A stretch of DNA of 64,000 nt from Combretum micranthum (taxonomy: Eukaryota; Streptophyta; Magnoliopsida; Myrtales; Combretaceae): contig JAMXBD010001378.1 of NCBI GenBank assembly GCA_024138025.1, positions 310,001-374,000 of the forward strand. The letters run 5' to 3'. Each line of letters opens with the position of its first letter. Within the stretch, counting starts at the first letter, position 1. Below, one piece after another: positions 12,274 through 23,969 of this stretch. The notes below the pieces were generated by a model. It was not told the DNA's origin and did no database searches. It saw nothing but the letters and a program-made list of their open reading frames with translations. Position numbers and translations under genes: made by a program.

Positions 12274-12590
12274 TCCCTAGTCATGGGCTCACGCCCATAA
12301 TCAACCATGATCCTCTCTGGGGTATAAATTGTCTCCAATTTTGTCCAACTCCTCCTCCCCATGAGATCATACCTCAATCGATCTACTACCGCAGCCCACC
12401 TTGTATATCTCAATCTATCCTTCCACAATTTGTACATTTCCCCTATAGTCCGGGGATGTCTGGCTAGGGCAAAATCTTCACACAACTCCCTTAACCTTAA
12501 CCTGTACTTTACCATCGAGTCATCATTTCTCTTAGTGAATTTCTTGGCCCGTTCCCTGGTCTCACCCAAGGAGACCTGTCACCAAAACAA
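12274..12590 (-). pseudogene. Extra ORF upstream of gag in T1, N-terminal part
   Basis: Minus-strand open frame after a TGA near 12581, running into the S1 insertion at 12278. It encodes a basic, Arg/Trp-rich segment (RTIGEMYKLWKDRLRYTRW, then VVDRLRYDLMGRRSW). No ATG lies at its start; the first Met is about 19 codons in. The preceding TTTTGGTGACAG resembles a splice acceptor, so a spliced start is possible. T4 has no equivalent: its PBS-to-gag distance, without S4, is only about 0.6 kb. No family recognised. Confidence 0.6.
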
Positions 12591-12699
12591 TACTCCTAAT
12601 CAGACTTAGCAAGAAAGCGTTCTTAACTCCATTTAACCTATTAGTTAGATTTCTAAGTTCGGTTTCTTTTAATTCTATTGTCTTGTTTTATAACCTAGG

Positions 12700-12711
12700 G
12701 CTCTGATACCA
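12700..12711 (-). other. tRNA-iMet primer binding site of T1
   Basis: TGGTATCAGAGC on the minus strand is complementary to the 3' end of plant initiator Met tRNA; the following CCCTAGGTT extends the match with two mismatches. It lies 8 nt inside the 5' LTR boundary at 12720 and identifies the T1 minus-strand orientation. Confidence 0.9.
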
Positions 12712-13239
12712 ACTTAAACTGTCATGCCCCGTAGGGTATCCTAAATGTAACAGCCCGCCACATACTAAATAAGACTCTCGAGTTCCCTACCCGAGCCCTT
12801 CGGGAGTCTTAAGCAGATGTAAAGCGTTCCTTTACGACAATAGAATACTTCGACAAATGGAGTTAAACAGTTTAACGTGGCATTCATTAGCCATAGATAA
12901 TAAATCAAAACGCATAATTATAGTTTACAAAATCTAAGGGGCATTCCCCCGCAAAATAATAACCAGTCCATTACAGTCATCTAGAGTCCTTAGTTTCCAA
13001 CGGAAGTCTATACAAAAGAAATGAAGTAAACTTCTATGGGAAACTCCTATCTCCGGTACCTATGATGTGGCTTGCCTCGGTCTAAGCCATATAAACTCGT
13101 GCTGCAATAGATAAAAACTATGGGGGCGTAAGCTAACTAGCTTAGTGAGTAATAACTTTCATAACACAATTATGTACAATTCATTCAAACAAGTGATTAT
13201 CCAAGCAAGTGTATGCATCAAACAGATGAGTTCAACAAA

Positions 13240-13264
13240 CATATGACCAATCGGAAATCATATG
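13240..13264 (-). other. Conserved LTR hairpin (T1 5' LTR)
   Basis: CATATGACC (13240-13248), loop AATCGGA, AATCATATG (13256-13264) as written on plus: a 9-pair stem with G.U pairs and a 7-nt loop. The adjacent 13344-13440 holds three 31-bp repeats containing CGTTTTATGGATCA. Confidence 0.65.
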
Positions 13265-13782
13265 TGGATGGACTTGCGCCCTCCATCCCAGGTTAGTAGA
13301 TTAACGAATCCTGTGGTACGATGCCGTTTAAGCTCACGGTCAACTAACAATATTTCGTTTTATGGATCACGATTAACTAACAAATTCGTTTTATGGATCA
13401 AGATTAACCAACATATTCGTTTTATGGATCACGAAAATCCAACCAATGCGAATGCTCCAACCCCATCATGATATGAATGAATCCAATTACAATTGACTCG
13501 AATATGCATTAATTCAATTCTTTTAGGTGGCCAGCAATTATTCGCAGACATTCAATATAAAGTACTAGCTAATCAATCAATAGCTTAACACCCAGTTTCG
13601 ATATTTCTTAAGTTTCATTCCACACATCAACAGCAGACCAATACACATATAATTCCCATATACCCCATCATGCATATTCAAATTTTTATCTTTGCCTATA
13701 CCACTAGTGCCACTACAATACAATCACAACCATTAATTGAGAGTGGAAGTAAAACTCACTCGGCCATTGGACGCCGGTCTTT

Positions 13783-13827
13783 CTAGTAGTAGTAGTTGGG
13801 AGGTAAGGTGTCGTCCTGCTCGGGATC
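13783..13827 (-). other. Conserved 45-nt coding-like tail (T1 5' LTR)
   Basis: Minus-strand codons read DPEQDDTLPPNYYY then TAG, preceded by TTGGTAGGT (acceptor-like) and followed by GTGAGT. The encoded peptide is identical to the one in S3 (35022-35066). Confidence 0.55.
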
Positions 13828-15450
13828 ACCTACCAAGCAAGAATAATCCTAATGAGACTCTCAATATGTAACTAAATCAAGCTATACATCTAAACTAGAT
13901 GAATTCGGATTTCTCGCTATTTGCGGAAGTTCCGACTTAAAACGGCCATAACTTGGTCATTTTAACTCGGAATTTCGCAAATTTTATATCGGTCTCTATC
14001 TACTTCGAAAGATCTATCTATTTCTAATATTAAATTCAAGTTTTGAAAACATTAAGGTCACAGAACAGTAGGATCAGATCTGTTCCACGATTTCTCCAAT
14101 TCCGAAAATTTGTTTTGCTTCTGATAAGAAATGTTCCTAGTTGATGATTCATGCATGAATGGTATATGAATGAATTACTAACATGGATGCCATGTAATGA
14201 ACTCAATATATGCATGGTCATGATTATTTTGTGATAATAAACTCTTATGAACTCCTAAGTGTTAGAAAATTCCATAAAGGTTATTTCTTAAGAAGCTATT
14301 CTTCCACTTTACACTCCTTAGGGTTTCTTTGACTTGTAATATTGTAATTCACTTGTTATCTAGATGAAAATAAGTTCTCAAAGTCTATATTAATCATGGC
14401 TTTCATTCATGCATAAAAATTCCCATTTTTCATTTGGTAAACATGTTTTTAAACAAGCCTTTTGTAAAAATCGGAATTTTTAAAATTTCATTTTCTTGCA
14501 TTTTCTTATGGAAAAACTTGTCTAATGAAGTAAAAATTGAAGCTCCAATATATATACTATCCAAGGACTTCATTTAGCTTATAAAACATCCAATTTAGAC
14601 TTAGATACTAAGAGTTCTTGTAGGCATGAACCTAAGTTACGAATTTGACTATTGATCCACATATCAATATTTTTCATTCTAACTCCACCACTTGTTTTAC
14701 ATTCCTATCATGCCTAAACTCATCCAAACTTATGAAAATCATTCTTTCAAGATATCTATTACATATACCCTTCATTTTTCTTATGAAATATGAGTTAGAA
14801 AATGATTTTGGTGGCTTTTAAGGTAGGGTTTCACTTTCATCCGAATTTCTAACATTGCATATTTAACAAAACCTTTCCTTTTTCAATATTCTTGCTTCCT
14901 ATATGTGAAGATCTACTATCTAACATCTCTATACATGAACAAGACTACATTTTTATGATCATCAATGCATAGAAAACAAAATAAACCTATGATCATGCAT
15001 GTACATGAAGATGTGGATGTCTAAACTTTAGATCTACTATATATAATACATGAATCATGGATCTCATGGCATGAACAACAATACATATGCAAGATCTCTA
15101 CTTTACATGCATGAACAAGATGATATTTCAACCAAAACTCTTCCAAATACTAGATCCACTTCTTGTGATGGCTTGAGATTCTTGTAGTAGTGTTTTCATG
15201 TCCCTTGCTCATGCTCATTGGGATTTAAATGAGAAAACACACAAGAATGATCTTGCCATTACAAGATTTGGGATGAATAAGATCTAAAATCAACATACCA
15301 AAGGAGTTTTGGAGTAGAAAAGAGGAGTAAATGAGTTGAAATTGTGAGAGGGGAGGGGGCAAAGCTCACGGCACCAAGGGGAAAAAGAGAGGGTTTTTAC
15401 TCTTTTGTAAAATTGAAACAAGAAGAAATGAGGAGAGAGAGAGAAAAAGA

Positions 15451-18400
15451 GAGGGTTTTAAATTCAGGAATTTTTCATTTCCGAGCCTTCCCAAGCTCAA
15501 TTACGGAAAAGCATACCCCGGACCACGGATTCAGAAAAATGTTCCGGGATATTCATTAGAACCATAATTTTATAAGGATTCCAAAAATATCAATTTTATA
15601 ATTTTCCGAGCTATAAAAATTACAGTTATAGCTTTTCCCGCGTTTTCGGTACAACCGGTAAAATAGATGTCTTGTCTACTATTCACAAGTACAACCTATA
15701 CTACACACTACCCATGCCCTATTCTTACATCCTTACAACTACTCATTTCAATTTTCTTTTCCAAGAAATTTTGTCTCTTAAATAATTATCACATTTATTA
15801 CATTTTAATTTACTAAATTACAAATATCAAATTTTAAAACACACACACACACATGGATGTGGCCGGCGCCCCACCACCCCCACCCCCCCCCCCCCCCCCC
15901 CTTCCCCCTGCTTTCCCTCATTTGAATTATTTTTACAACTTTTATTTACTAACAAACCCTAATATCTACATATATAAACATATTTTTCTCTCTCTCTCTT
16001 CATTTCTTACTTGTTTCAATTTGTTACAAAGAGAAAACCTCTCTTCTTTCTTTCCCTTTTGTGCCGAGCACTCCCCCTCCCCCTTCCCTCACATTTTTCC
16101 ACTCAAGACTCCTTCATTTCTCCCTTGATCTTCCATTGGTATGTTGATTTAAGCTTTGTTTCTTCCTAATCTTGTAATGGCAAAGCTATATCTTGTGTGT
16201 TTTCTCATTTAATCCCAATGAGCTCATGCTAGGGACATGAAAACACATGAACAAGAATATCAAGCCATCACAAGACATGGATCTAGTGTTTAGATGAGTT
16301 TATGTTAAGATATCTTCTTGTTCATGCATGTAAAGTAGAGATCTTGTATATATATTGATGTTCATACCATGAGATATATGATTCATGCATTATAATTAGT
16401 AGATCTAAAGTTTCGACACTCATATTGTCATTTACATGTATGATCATAGAGTTATTTTGATTTCCATGCATTGATGATCATAAAAATGTAGTCTTGTATA
16501 TGTATAGAGATGTTAGATAGTAGATCTTCATATATAAGAAGCAAGAACATTGAAAAATAAAAGACTTTGTAGGAAATGGTTTGTTGGAAATTCGGATGAA
16601 ATTGAAACCCTACCTTAAAAGCCACCAAAATCATTTTTAAACTCATATTTCACAAGAAAAATGAAGGGTATATGTAAGAATATCTTGAAAGAATGATTTT
16701 CATAAGCTTGGATGAGTTTAGGCATGATAGGAATGTAAAACAAGTGGTGGAGTTAGAATGAAAAATATTGATATGTTGATCAATGGTTAAATTCGTAATT
16801 TAGGTTCATGCCTATAAGAACACTTAGTATCTATGTCTAAATTGGATGTTTTATAAGTTAAATGAAGTCCTTAGATAATATATATATATATATATATATA
16901 TTGGAGCTTAAAATTTTAATTCATTAGACAAGTTTTTCCATAAGAAAAATGCAAGAAAATGAAATTTCAAAAATTCGGATTTTTACAAAACGCTTGTTTA
17001 AAAACATGTTTACCAAATGAAAAATGGGAATTTTTATGCATGAATGAAGGCCATGATTAATATAGACTTTGAGAACTTATTTTCATTTAGATAACAAGTG
17101 GATTACAAGATTACAAGTCAAAGAAACCCTAAGAAGAGTAAAGTGGAAGAATAGCTTCTTAGAATTAACCTTTATGGAATTTTCTAACACTTAGGAGTTC
17201 ATAAGAGTTTATTATCACAAAACCATCATGACCATGCATATATTGAGTCCATTACATGGAATTCATGTTAGTAATTCATTCCTATACCATTCATGCATGA
17301 ATCATCAACTAGGAACATTTCTTATCAAAGGTAAAACAAATTTTTTGGAATTGAGAAATGGCAGAACAGAACTGATCCCACTGTTCCATGACTTTACTAT
17401 TTTCAAAACTTGAAAATAATTCTATAAATAGATATATATTTCGAAGTAGATAGAGATCGATATAAAATTTGCGAAATTCCGAGTTAAAATGACCAAGTTA
17501 TGGCCATTTTAAGTCGAAACTTCCGCAAATAGCGAGAAATCCGAATTCATCTAGTTTAGATGTATAGCTTGATTTAGTTACATAATGAGAGTCTCATTAG
17601 GATTATTCTTACTTGGTAGGTGATCCCGAGTAGGACGACACCCTACCTCCTGACTACTACTACTAGAAAGACCGGCATCCAATGCCGAGTGAGTTTTACT
17701 TCCACTCTCAATTAATGATTGTGATTGTAATGTAATGGCACTAGTGGTGTAGGCAAAGATAAAAATTCGAATATGCATGATGGGGTATATGGGAATTATA
17801 TGTGTATTTGTCTGTTGTTGATGTGTGGAATGAAACTTAAGAAATATCGAAATCAGGTGTTAAGCTATTGACTGATTGGCTAGTATCTTATATTGAATGT
17901 CTGTGAATACTTGATGGTCACCTAAAAGAATTGAACTAATGTATATTCGACTTCAATTGTAAATTGGATTCATTCATATCACGATGGGGTTGGAGCATTC
18001 GCATTGGTTGGTTTTTCGTGATCCATAAAACGAATATGTTAGTTAATCGTGATCCATAAAACGAATTTGTTGGTTAATCGTGATCCATAAAATGAAATAT
18101 TTGTTAGTTGACCGTAAGCTTAAACGGCGTCGTACCGCAGGATTCGTTAATCTGCTAACCCGGGATGGGGGGCGCAAGTCCATCCACATATGATTTCCGG
18201 TTGGTCATATGTTTGTTGAACTCATTTGTTTGGTGCATACACTTGCTTGAATAATCACTTGTTTGAATGAATTGTACATAATTGTGTTATAGAAGTTATT
18301 ACTCACTAAGCTAGTTAGCTTACGCCCTCATAGTTTTTATCTATTGCAGCACGAGTTTATATGGCTTAGACCGAGGCAAGCCACAGCACAGGTACCGGAG

Positions 18401-18732
18401 ATAGGAGTTTCCCATAGAAGTTTACTTCATTTCTTTTGTATAGACTTCCGTTGGAAACTAAGGACTCTAGATGACTGTAATGGACTGGTTATTATTTTGC
18501 GGGGGAATGCCCCTTAGATTTTGTAAACTATAATTATGCGTTTTTTATTTATCATCTATGGCTAATGAATGCCACGTTAAACTGTTTAACTCCATTTGTC
18601 GAAGTATTCTATTGTCGTAAAGGAACGCTTTACATCTACTTAAGACTCCCGAAGGGCTCGGGTAGGAAACTCGAGAGTCTTATTTAGTATGTGGCGGGTT
18701 GTTACGTTTAGGATACCCTACGGGGCGTGACA
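15451..18732 (+). mobile_element. 5'-truncated LTR S2, plus orientation, inside T1 5' LTR
   Basis: Ends with the complete LTR terminus GGGGCGTGACA (18722-18732) but begins at about LTR position 195 (AATTTTTCATTTCCGAGCC), with no TGTAAAC start. The left junction carries a second copy of AAAAAGAGAGGGTTTT (15444-15459; first copy 15385-15400) fused to LTR sequence at TTTTAAATTC, a microhomology signature. It contains TATATATAAACA (about 15970), a GTATGTTG donor-like site at 16139, a 45-nt tail block (17622-17666, with an internal TAG), three 31-bp repeats (about 18007-18110) and the conserved hairpin (18187-18211). Confidence 0.8.
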
Positions 18733-19811
18733 AAACAACAACATATATGCAAGATCTCTACTTTACATGCATGAACAAGATGATATTTCAACCAAAACTC
18801 TTGCAAATACTAAATCCACTTCTTGTGATGGCTTGAGATTCTTGTAGTAGTGTTTTCATGTCCCTTGCTCATGCTCATTGGGATTTAAATGAGAAAACAC
18901 ACAAGAATGATCTTGCCATTACAAGATTTGGGATGAACAAGATCTAAAATCAACATACCAAAGGAGTTTTGGAGTAGAAAAGAGGAGTAAATGAGTTGAA
19001 CTTGTGAGACGGGGAGGGGGCAAAGCTCACGGCACCAAGGGGGAAAAAGAGAGGGTTTTTACTCTTTTGTAAAATTGAAACAAGAAGAAATGAGGAGAGA
19101 GAGAGAAAAATATGTTTATATATGGAGGCATTAGGGTTTATTAATGAATAAAAATTGTAAAAATGAATCAAATGAGGGAAAATAAAAGAGGGGGGGGGTG
19201 CGCCGGCCACATCCATGTGTGTGTGTGTGTGTTTTTAAATTTGATATTTGTAATTTAGTAAATTAAAATATAATAAATGTGATAATTATTTAAGAGACAA
19301 AATTTTTTGGAAAATAAAATTGAAATGAGTACTTGTAAGGATGTAAGAATAGGGCATGGGTAGTGTGTAGTGTAGGTTGTACTTGTGAGTAGTAGACAAG
19401 ACATCTACTTTACTGGTTGTACCGAAAACACGGGAAAAGCTATAACTGTAATTTTTATAGCTCGGAAAATTATAAAATTGATATTTTTGGAATCCTTATA
19501 AAATTACGGTTCTAATGAATATTCCGGAACATTTTTCTGAATCCGTGGTCCGGGGCACGCTTTTCCGTAATTGAGCTCGGGAAGGCCCGGAAATGAAAAA
19601 TTCCCGAATTTAAAACTTTCGAAGGTTTAAAATGTACTTTGGAACAATAATTCAAATTCATTTACTTTATAAATTTTTTTTTATTATGAAACCGAAGGAA
19701 AGCCGGATTTAGGGTTTCTAGGCTTCTTCCACTAGACTCAAACTGGACCGGATTAGGGTTTCGCTTCCAACTTTCGGGGTTTCTTAACTACTGATAATAC
19801 CGGGGTTTACA

Positions 19812-21146
19812 ACAGCGTTGATTTTCAGAGTGTTGAATACCGGTTCAAAGCTGTCGGCTTTGAATGCCAGCGTATCCCATGCGCTTTTGAATTTTAAAAA
19901 CTTTCTTCAAAATTTTTCGAAGTTTGATATATGATCAATTAAGTATTTGTTAAGTGTCCTATGATATAATAGGATGTTTGAATACTTTATTATGACTTTG
20001 TATTAATTTATTTGGATTTTTTTGATTTATTATATTTTCAACTGGTTAATTAGTGCTTAAGCTAAGTGTGAAATTTAATATTGTTTTAAACAGTGATAGA
20101 TCCTCGCTCGACCAACCCCATTACTTCCCGAGATATATCAGGTACGCAGTAACTTGCTTGTTTCTTTGTTAGGATAGGCATCACAACAAAATTACTTTAA
20201 ATTAAGAAAACTTTATCAATTGATGAGTGTTGCTTGTCCTTGTTTGCCGTTGAATCTGGTTCGGAGAGCGGCACCCGGCTTAGATTGGGGGCAGCGTACT
20301 ATCTCGTTAATGGATAGAATTATGTAGGAGATATGAGTATCTGAGCTACTCATATCAACCCCCTGAGCGTCGTGATGCGTTACTCAGGATCCCCTAGTAT
20401 TACGGGCTACACCAGAAGGTGGGGCTGCCTAGTCTGTATGAACAGTAGGGACCACTCAGGGAGGCGGACGTAATACTAGATCCTTGTTGTTCGGAGTTTG
20501 AATACTCTCGTGTTGTTTTACTAACTAAAGACTTAACAATAAACCATTGATTGCTGCATAATGCATTAGTCTAAGATTGTGTGATCCACTTTGCATTTGT
20601 ATTTGTTACTTGTGTACTGGGCCTTTGGCTCATAATTTATCCATTTCAGGTGATGACTCCGATGAGTTTTATACTAGTATAGGGTACGGAACCGACTTTG
20701 AAGATTTTCTTGATGGGTTGAAGGATTAGAGATAACCATGGACTCAATGGAACCCTATGAATGTAATAGATTAGATGTGATTCCTTTTGATTGATAATGT
20801 AATTATAGTGTTAGTGGGGTTGTGTTTTGAATATTTTTGTTAAGGCTTGTAAGAAGCCTTTGGATGTAATATGTATCTATATATATGTACTTAGCTATTT
20901 AGAAGTTAAGTTGTACTCCTTTGCAAAATGTGTTGATTGTGTAGTAGTATAGCTTCACTTAAGGTTTAAAATATATATATATATATATATATATTATGAA
21001 TTCTATTGTATTATCTATATGGAATTAGATAAACAATTACTCAAACAATTCTTTCAGACAACGTTACATATAATCTTATAGGTTATATGTGGTTGGGGAA
21101 CTATTATCGCCTATTTCAAATATAAGGGTGATAGCGGGTCCTTACA
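19812..21146 (+). mobile_element. LTR-like sequence X of another family
   Basis: Different from the main LTR family, and the sequence into which T1 inserted. It ends GGGTCCTTACA, a plausible LTR 3' end, directly followed by main-family LTR sequence at 21147. It contains a 10-bp hairpin with a 7-nt loop (20330-20356), an 11-bp inverted repeat (20394-20404 / 20469-20479), two exon-like blocks and an AT microsatellite (about 20970-20995). The first ~70 bp (CAAAGCTGTCGGCTTTGAAT) resemble the GC-rich motif of S5. The left part lies beyond T1, outside the window. It could instead be the 3' end of a decayed gene. Confidence 0.45.
20094..20729 (+). pseudogene. Two exon-like blocks in X that join in phase
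   Basis: Block a (20094-20141) follows TTTTAAACAG and is open (DPRSTNPITSRDIS), ending before GTACGCAG. Block b (20650-20729) follows CCATTTCAG and reads GDDSDEFYTSIGYGTDFEDF, then LDGLKD and TAG. Removing the 508-nt GT...AG interval joins them in phase 1 without a stop, giving an acidic C-terminus. The sequence after the stop looks like an untranslated region (TGTAAT repeats). Function and upstream exons unknown. Confidence 0.4.
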
Positions 21147-23341
21147 GTAGATCATCTCATAACCTTCATAACAATAGCTTGTAGGTAATACATATATGCA
21201 TGATGCATTGTAGAAATGAAGTATGAAAATTGTGTTTATCCAAAATTTGTAAATTCGGATGATTTCAAAACTATGCCTTAGAAACTCATTTATCACTCCA
21301 AAACTTGTGTTTTATATGAAAAATGAAGATTTTAGGTCATAGGTGTCATCAAGTAATGATTTTAATAAATTAAGATGGGATTTGCTAAGAAAAATATATA
21401 GAACAAGGAGTAGAAATGAAGTAGGAAAAATTTGAGTTGTTATCATTTTAAGAAATTCGTAATAATGGAGTAATGGCATGAAAACCCATATTTTTCAAAC
21501 TCGAATTAGAATTTTTATCAAAGAAATGAAGTCCTTAGTGGCTAGACATGGTTGAGCCTTAATTTTCTTAGTACCAAATGATCTTTACTTAAAGGAATCA
21601 CTCGAAAACAATTTTTACAAAATTTAGATTTTGGAATCAACCCTACTTGAAAACATGTTTACAAAGTGTAAAATGGAAATTTCTATGTAGAAATGAAGGT
21701 CATAAGTAACAGATATAATGAAGACTTAATTTTAGCAGGGGTGATCATATTTTCTTAAGAAATAAATCCAAAACAAATGAAAATGATCCAAGTTAGGAAA
21801 CTAGTTTTCTTAAAAGTAAATAGCGACGGAGTCTTACAAATAAAAAGTTTATAAAATTTCTTTTAATAAATATTTTCAAAATCATGCATACGTCAAGCTC
21901 ATAACATGCATTCATGATAGGAAATCATCAATATTGCATGTATAATTAATCTATATAGTAGGAATATTTCAAACATTTACAAAACTATTTTTTGGAATTG
22001 AAATTGCTACTATTCTAATCTGATCCGACTTTTTCGAAGCTTTAAAGTTTTCAAAACTTAAATATAAGATTATAATTAGATAGATCTTTCGAAGTAGATA
22101 GAAATCGATATATAATTTGGGAGATTCCAAGTTAAAATGACCAAGTTATGGCCGTGTAAGTTGGAATTCCTGCTTAGGATAAGAATTACGAATTTGATAG
22201 TTTGTATGAGATAGCTTGGACTAGTTAAGTGATGAAATACTTATTAGGGTATTTCTTCCTTTTTAGGTGACCCCGATATCGACGATTCCTTACCATCGGA
22301 TTACTTGTACTAAGAGACCGGTGATCCAATAGCCGAGTGAGTATTACTTTCGATTTCATTTATTGTATGTGGTTGTAATAATAGTTGCACTAGATACTTG
22401 GTAAAGGTAAAATGGATATGCATGATGGGGACGAACAGGGACTATGTATGCTTGTTGTTGATATGAGAAATGGAATGTAAGAATATCGAAACCGAGTGAT
22501 TAATTATTGCTTATATAGGTGAATTAGAATTGATTGTTTGTGATTATTGATTGATCACTTAAAAGAGTTGGTATAATTGATTATTCGGAATTGAAGATGA
22601 AATTGAACTCATTCATATCACGATGGGGATGGAGCATTAGCATTTGTTGGTTTATCGTTGTCCTTAAACGAATTATTGAGTTGGTTAATCGTGATCCATA
22701 AAACGAATTTATAGTTAGTTGACCATAAGCTTAAACGGCGTCGTATCGCAGGATTCGTTAATCTGCTAACCCGATATGAAGGGTGCAAGTCCATGCACAT
22801 ATGATTTTCAACAGGTCATATATTTGTTGAGTTCACGTGTTTGATGCACATCACTTGTCTGACTAATCACTTGATTGTATGATGTGCTATAAATGTAATC
22901 CTGGAAGTTCTTACTCACTAAGCTAGTGTAGCTTATACCCTAATAGATGTTTGATTAAATAGGTTATCTCAAGAATGCTAAGTGGGGACCGTGAGGGTTG
23001 GAGCCGAAAATGACTTCAGGATTCTGGCAAGGAATAAGAATGCTTGAAGTTATTAGCCAGGTTTTATAATTTGCCTTGTAATAGTTTTATGTAGTGAAAT
23101 CTTTTGATGAACTGTAATGGAAGTGTAATGTTTTGTATTTGGAGTATAGTAAATTGAAATTCCTTTACATTGTTACTCAAGTTATATCAACGTAAAATGT
23201 ATTACTCCGATGAGTCTCCTCCATGTGTTAGACGCTTTGTATATAGTATGGAAGCCTTCGCGTGACTAAGGTGGTCATTCTTAGGCTTTAATGTTGTGTA
23301 CGACGGACTACCACTTTTAGGGTACTCTTTGGGGCGTGACA
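21147..23341 (+). mobile_element. LTR fragment F1 (3' part), plus orientation
   Basis: Matches the 3' two-thirds of main-family LTRs and ends TTTGGGGCGTGACA at 23341. Its 5' third is replaced by X at 21146 and must lie left of T1. It carries the conserved ~75-nt block (about 22090), a tail block reading DPDIDDSLPSDYLY plus TAA (22269-22313), a GTGAGT donor-like site and the hairpin (22798-22822, one terminal mismatch). Confidence 0.85.
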
Positions 23342-23969
23342 TTATGCATACAATGCAACAATCATGTGATTACGCAAATATATATAGTTATCCGGAAACC
23401 ATATATAGAACGGATTTACCCCTCCGTATCGAAGGTTAGGGAATCAGTGATGAAGATCCTCGATCTTCTACTACCAGTCCCCAGATCCCCACCTAAAGTG
23501 TTCGGTTGGCTCGGCTTCGAACCCCGAGTCACATTCCCCTAGTGATTTGGATTCTCTAGGAAGGAACATGGCCCGTGTCACAGTATGATAACAGCCAATC
23601 CAACTCTACGCATAGGAGTAGTAGCTTTCCGAAAGAGATGTGACTCGATAGATGCTATGCATGAGCATTTTATTTTTTTTCTTAAGCCAAGCCTTATTAA
23701 GGTTCATTAGGGGGCAATCAATCAGTTTAGCAAATAATAAGCAGTCATACAAGTAAGTAAACAAAACACTTAAATAGGCAGTTTGAAGTTGAGATATTCT
23801 TAATTCTAATTTCACGCATAAACATAGAATCACATATATATATACATAATCCCCGAATTCCCCATATATATCCATTTTTATCTTTTCTTAGTATACTAAT
23901 GTCACTACTTTATAAGCACAAGCAAGGTAACGAAATTAAGAGGAATAACTCACTAGTCCATTTCGCAAT
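23342..23969 (-). mobile_element. LTR fragment F2, minus orientation
   Basis: Parallels 24479-25100 in the neighbouring T3 LTR, including the hairpin (23381-23405: TATATAGTT, loop ATCCGGA, AACCATATA). It is cut on the left by F1's LTR end and on the right by the T3 LTR start at 23970, within its own exon-like block. It is therefore the older target of both insertions. Confidence 0.8.

Larger units (their letters stand above)
7464..12278 (+). mobile_element. Solo LTR S1 with duplicated front, inserted in T1 extra ORF
   Basis: LTR of 4805 bp from TGTAAGCCCCGG (7469) to GGGGCGTGACA (12273). The flanks TCCTT (7464-7468) and TCCCT (12274-12278) look like a 5-bp target duplication with one substitution, and removing the LTR plus one flank restores the extra ORF frame exactly. 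A second LTR front, CCTGGGTTTCCTAGTAATC, begins near 8754, and 8754-12273 alone has the usual 3.5-kb length. So 7469-8753 is an additional U3-like front. No internal region or second LTR is present. Confidence 0.85.
12720..19811 (-). mobile_element. 5' LTR of T1, interrupted by LTR S2
   Basis: Starts TGTCATGCCCCG (reversed LTR end) next to the PBS and ends CGGGGTTTACA at 19811. Reverse-orientation LTR sequence occupies 12720-15450 and 18733-19811; the middle is plus-orientation LTR S2. About 375 bp (15074-15449) is repeated at 18735-19110, so the interruption is not a simple insertion. The right flank ACAGC (19812-19816) should equal the target duplication left of the window. Confidence 0.85.

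Noticed and set aside
16878..16901. (TA)n tract as a regulatory site
   Set aside because: Simple microsatellite, variable or absent in the homologous LTRs (for example 34293-34301).
20836..20865. AGGCTTGTAAGAAGCCT hairpin as a terminator
   Set aside because: Rho-independent terminators are not expected in a plant nuclear genome; it is more likely untranslated or poly(A)-region sequence.
23606..23875. 89-codon minus-strand ORF
   Set aside because: Within LTR fragment F2; the parallel LTR at 24740-25010 does not share the frame or any domain.
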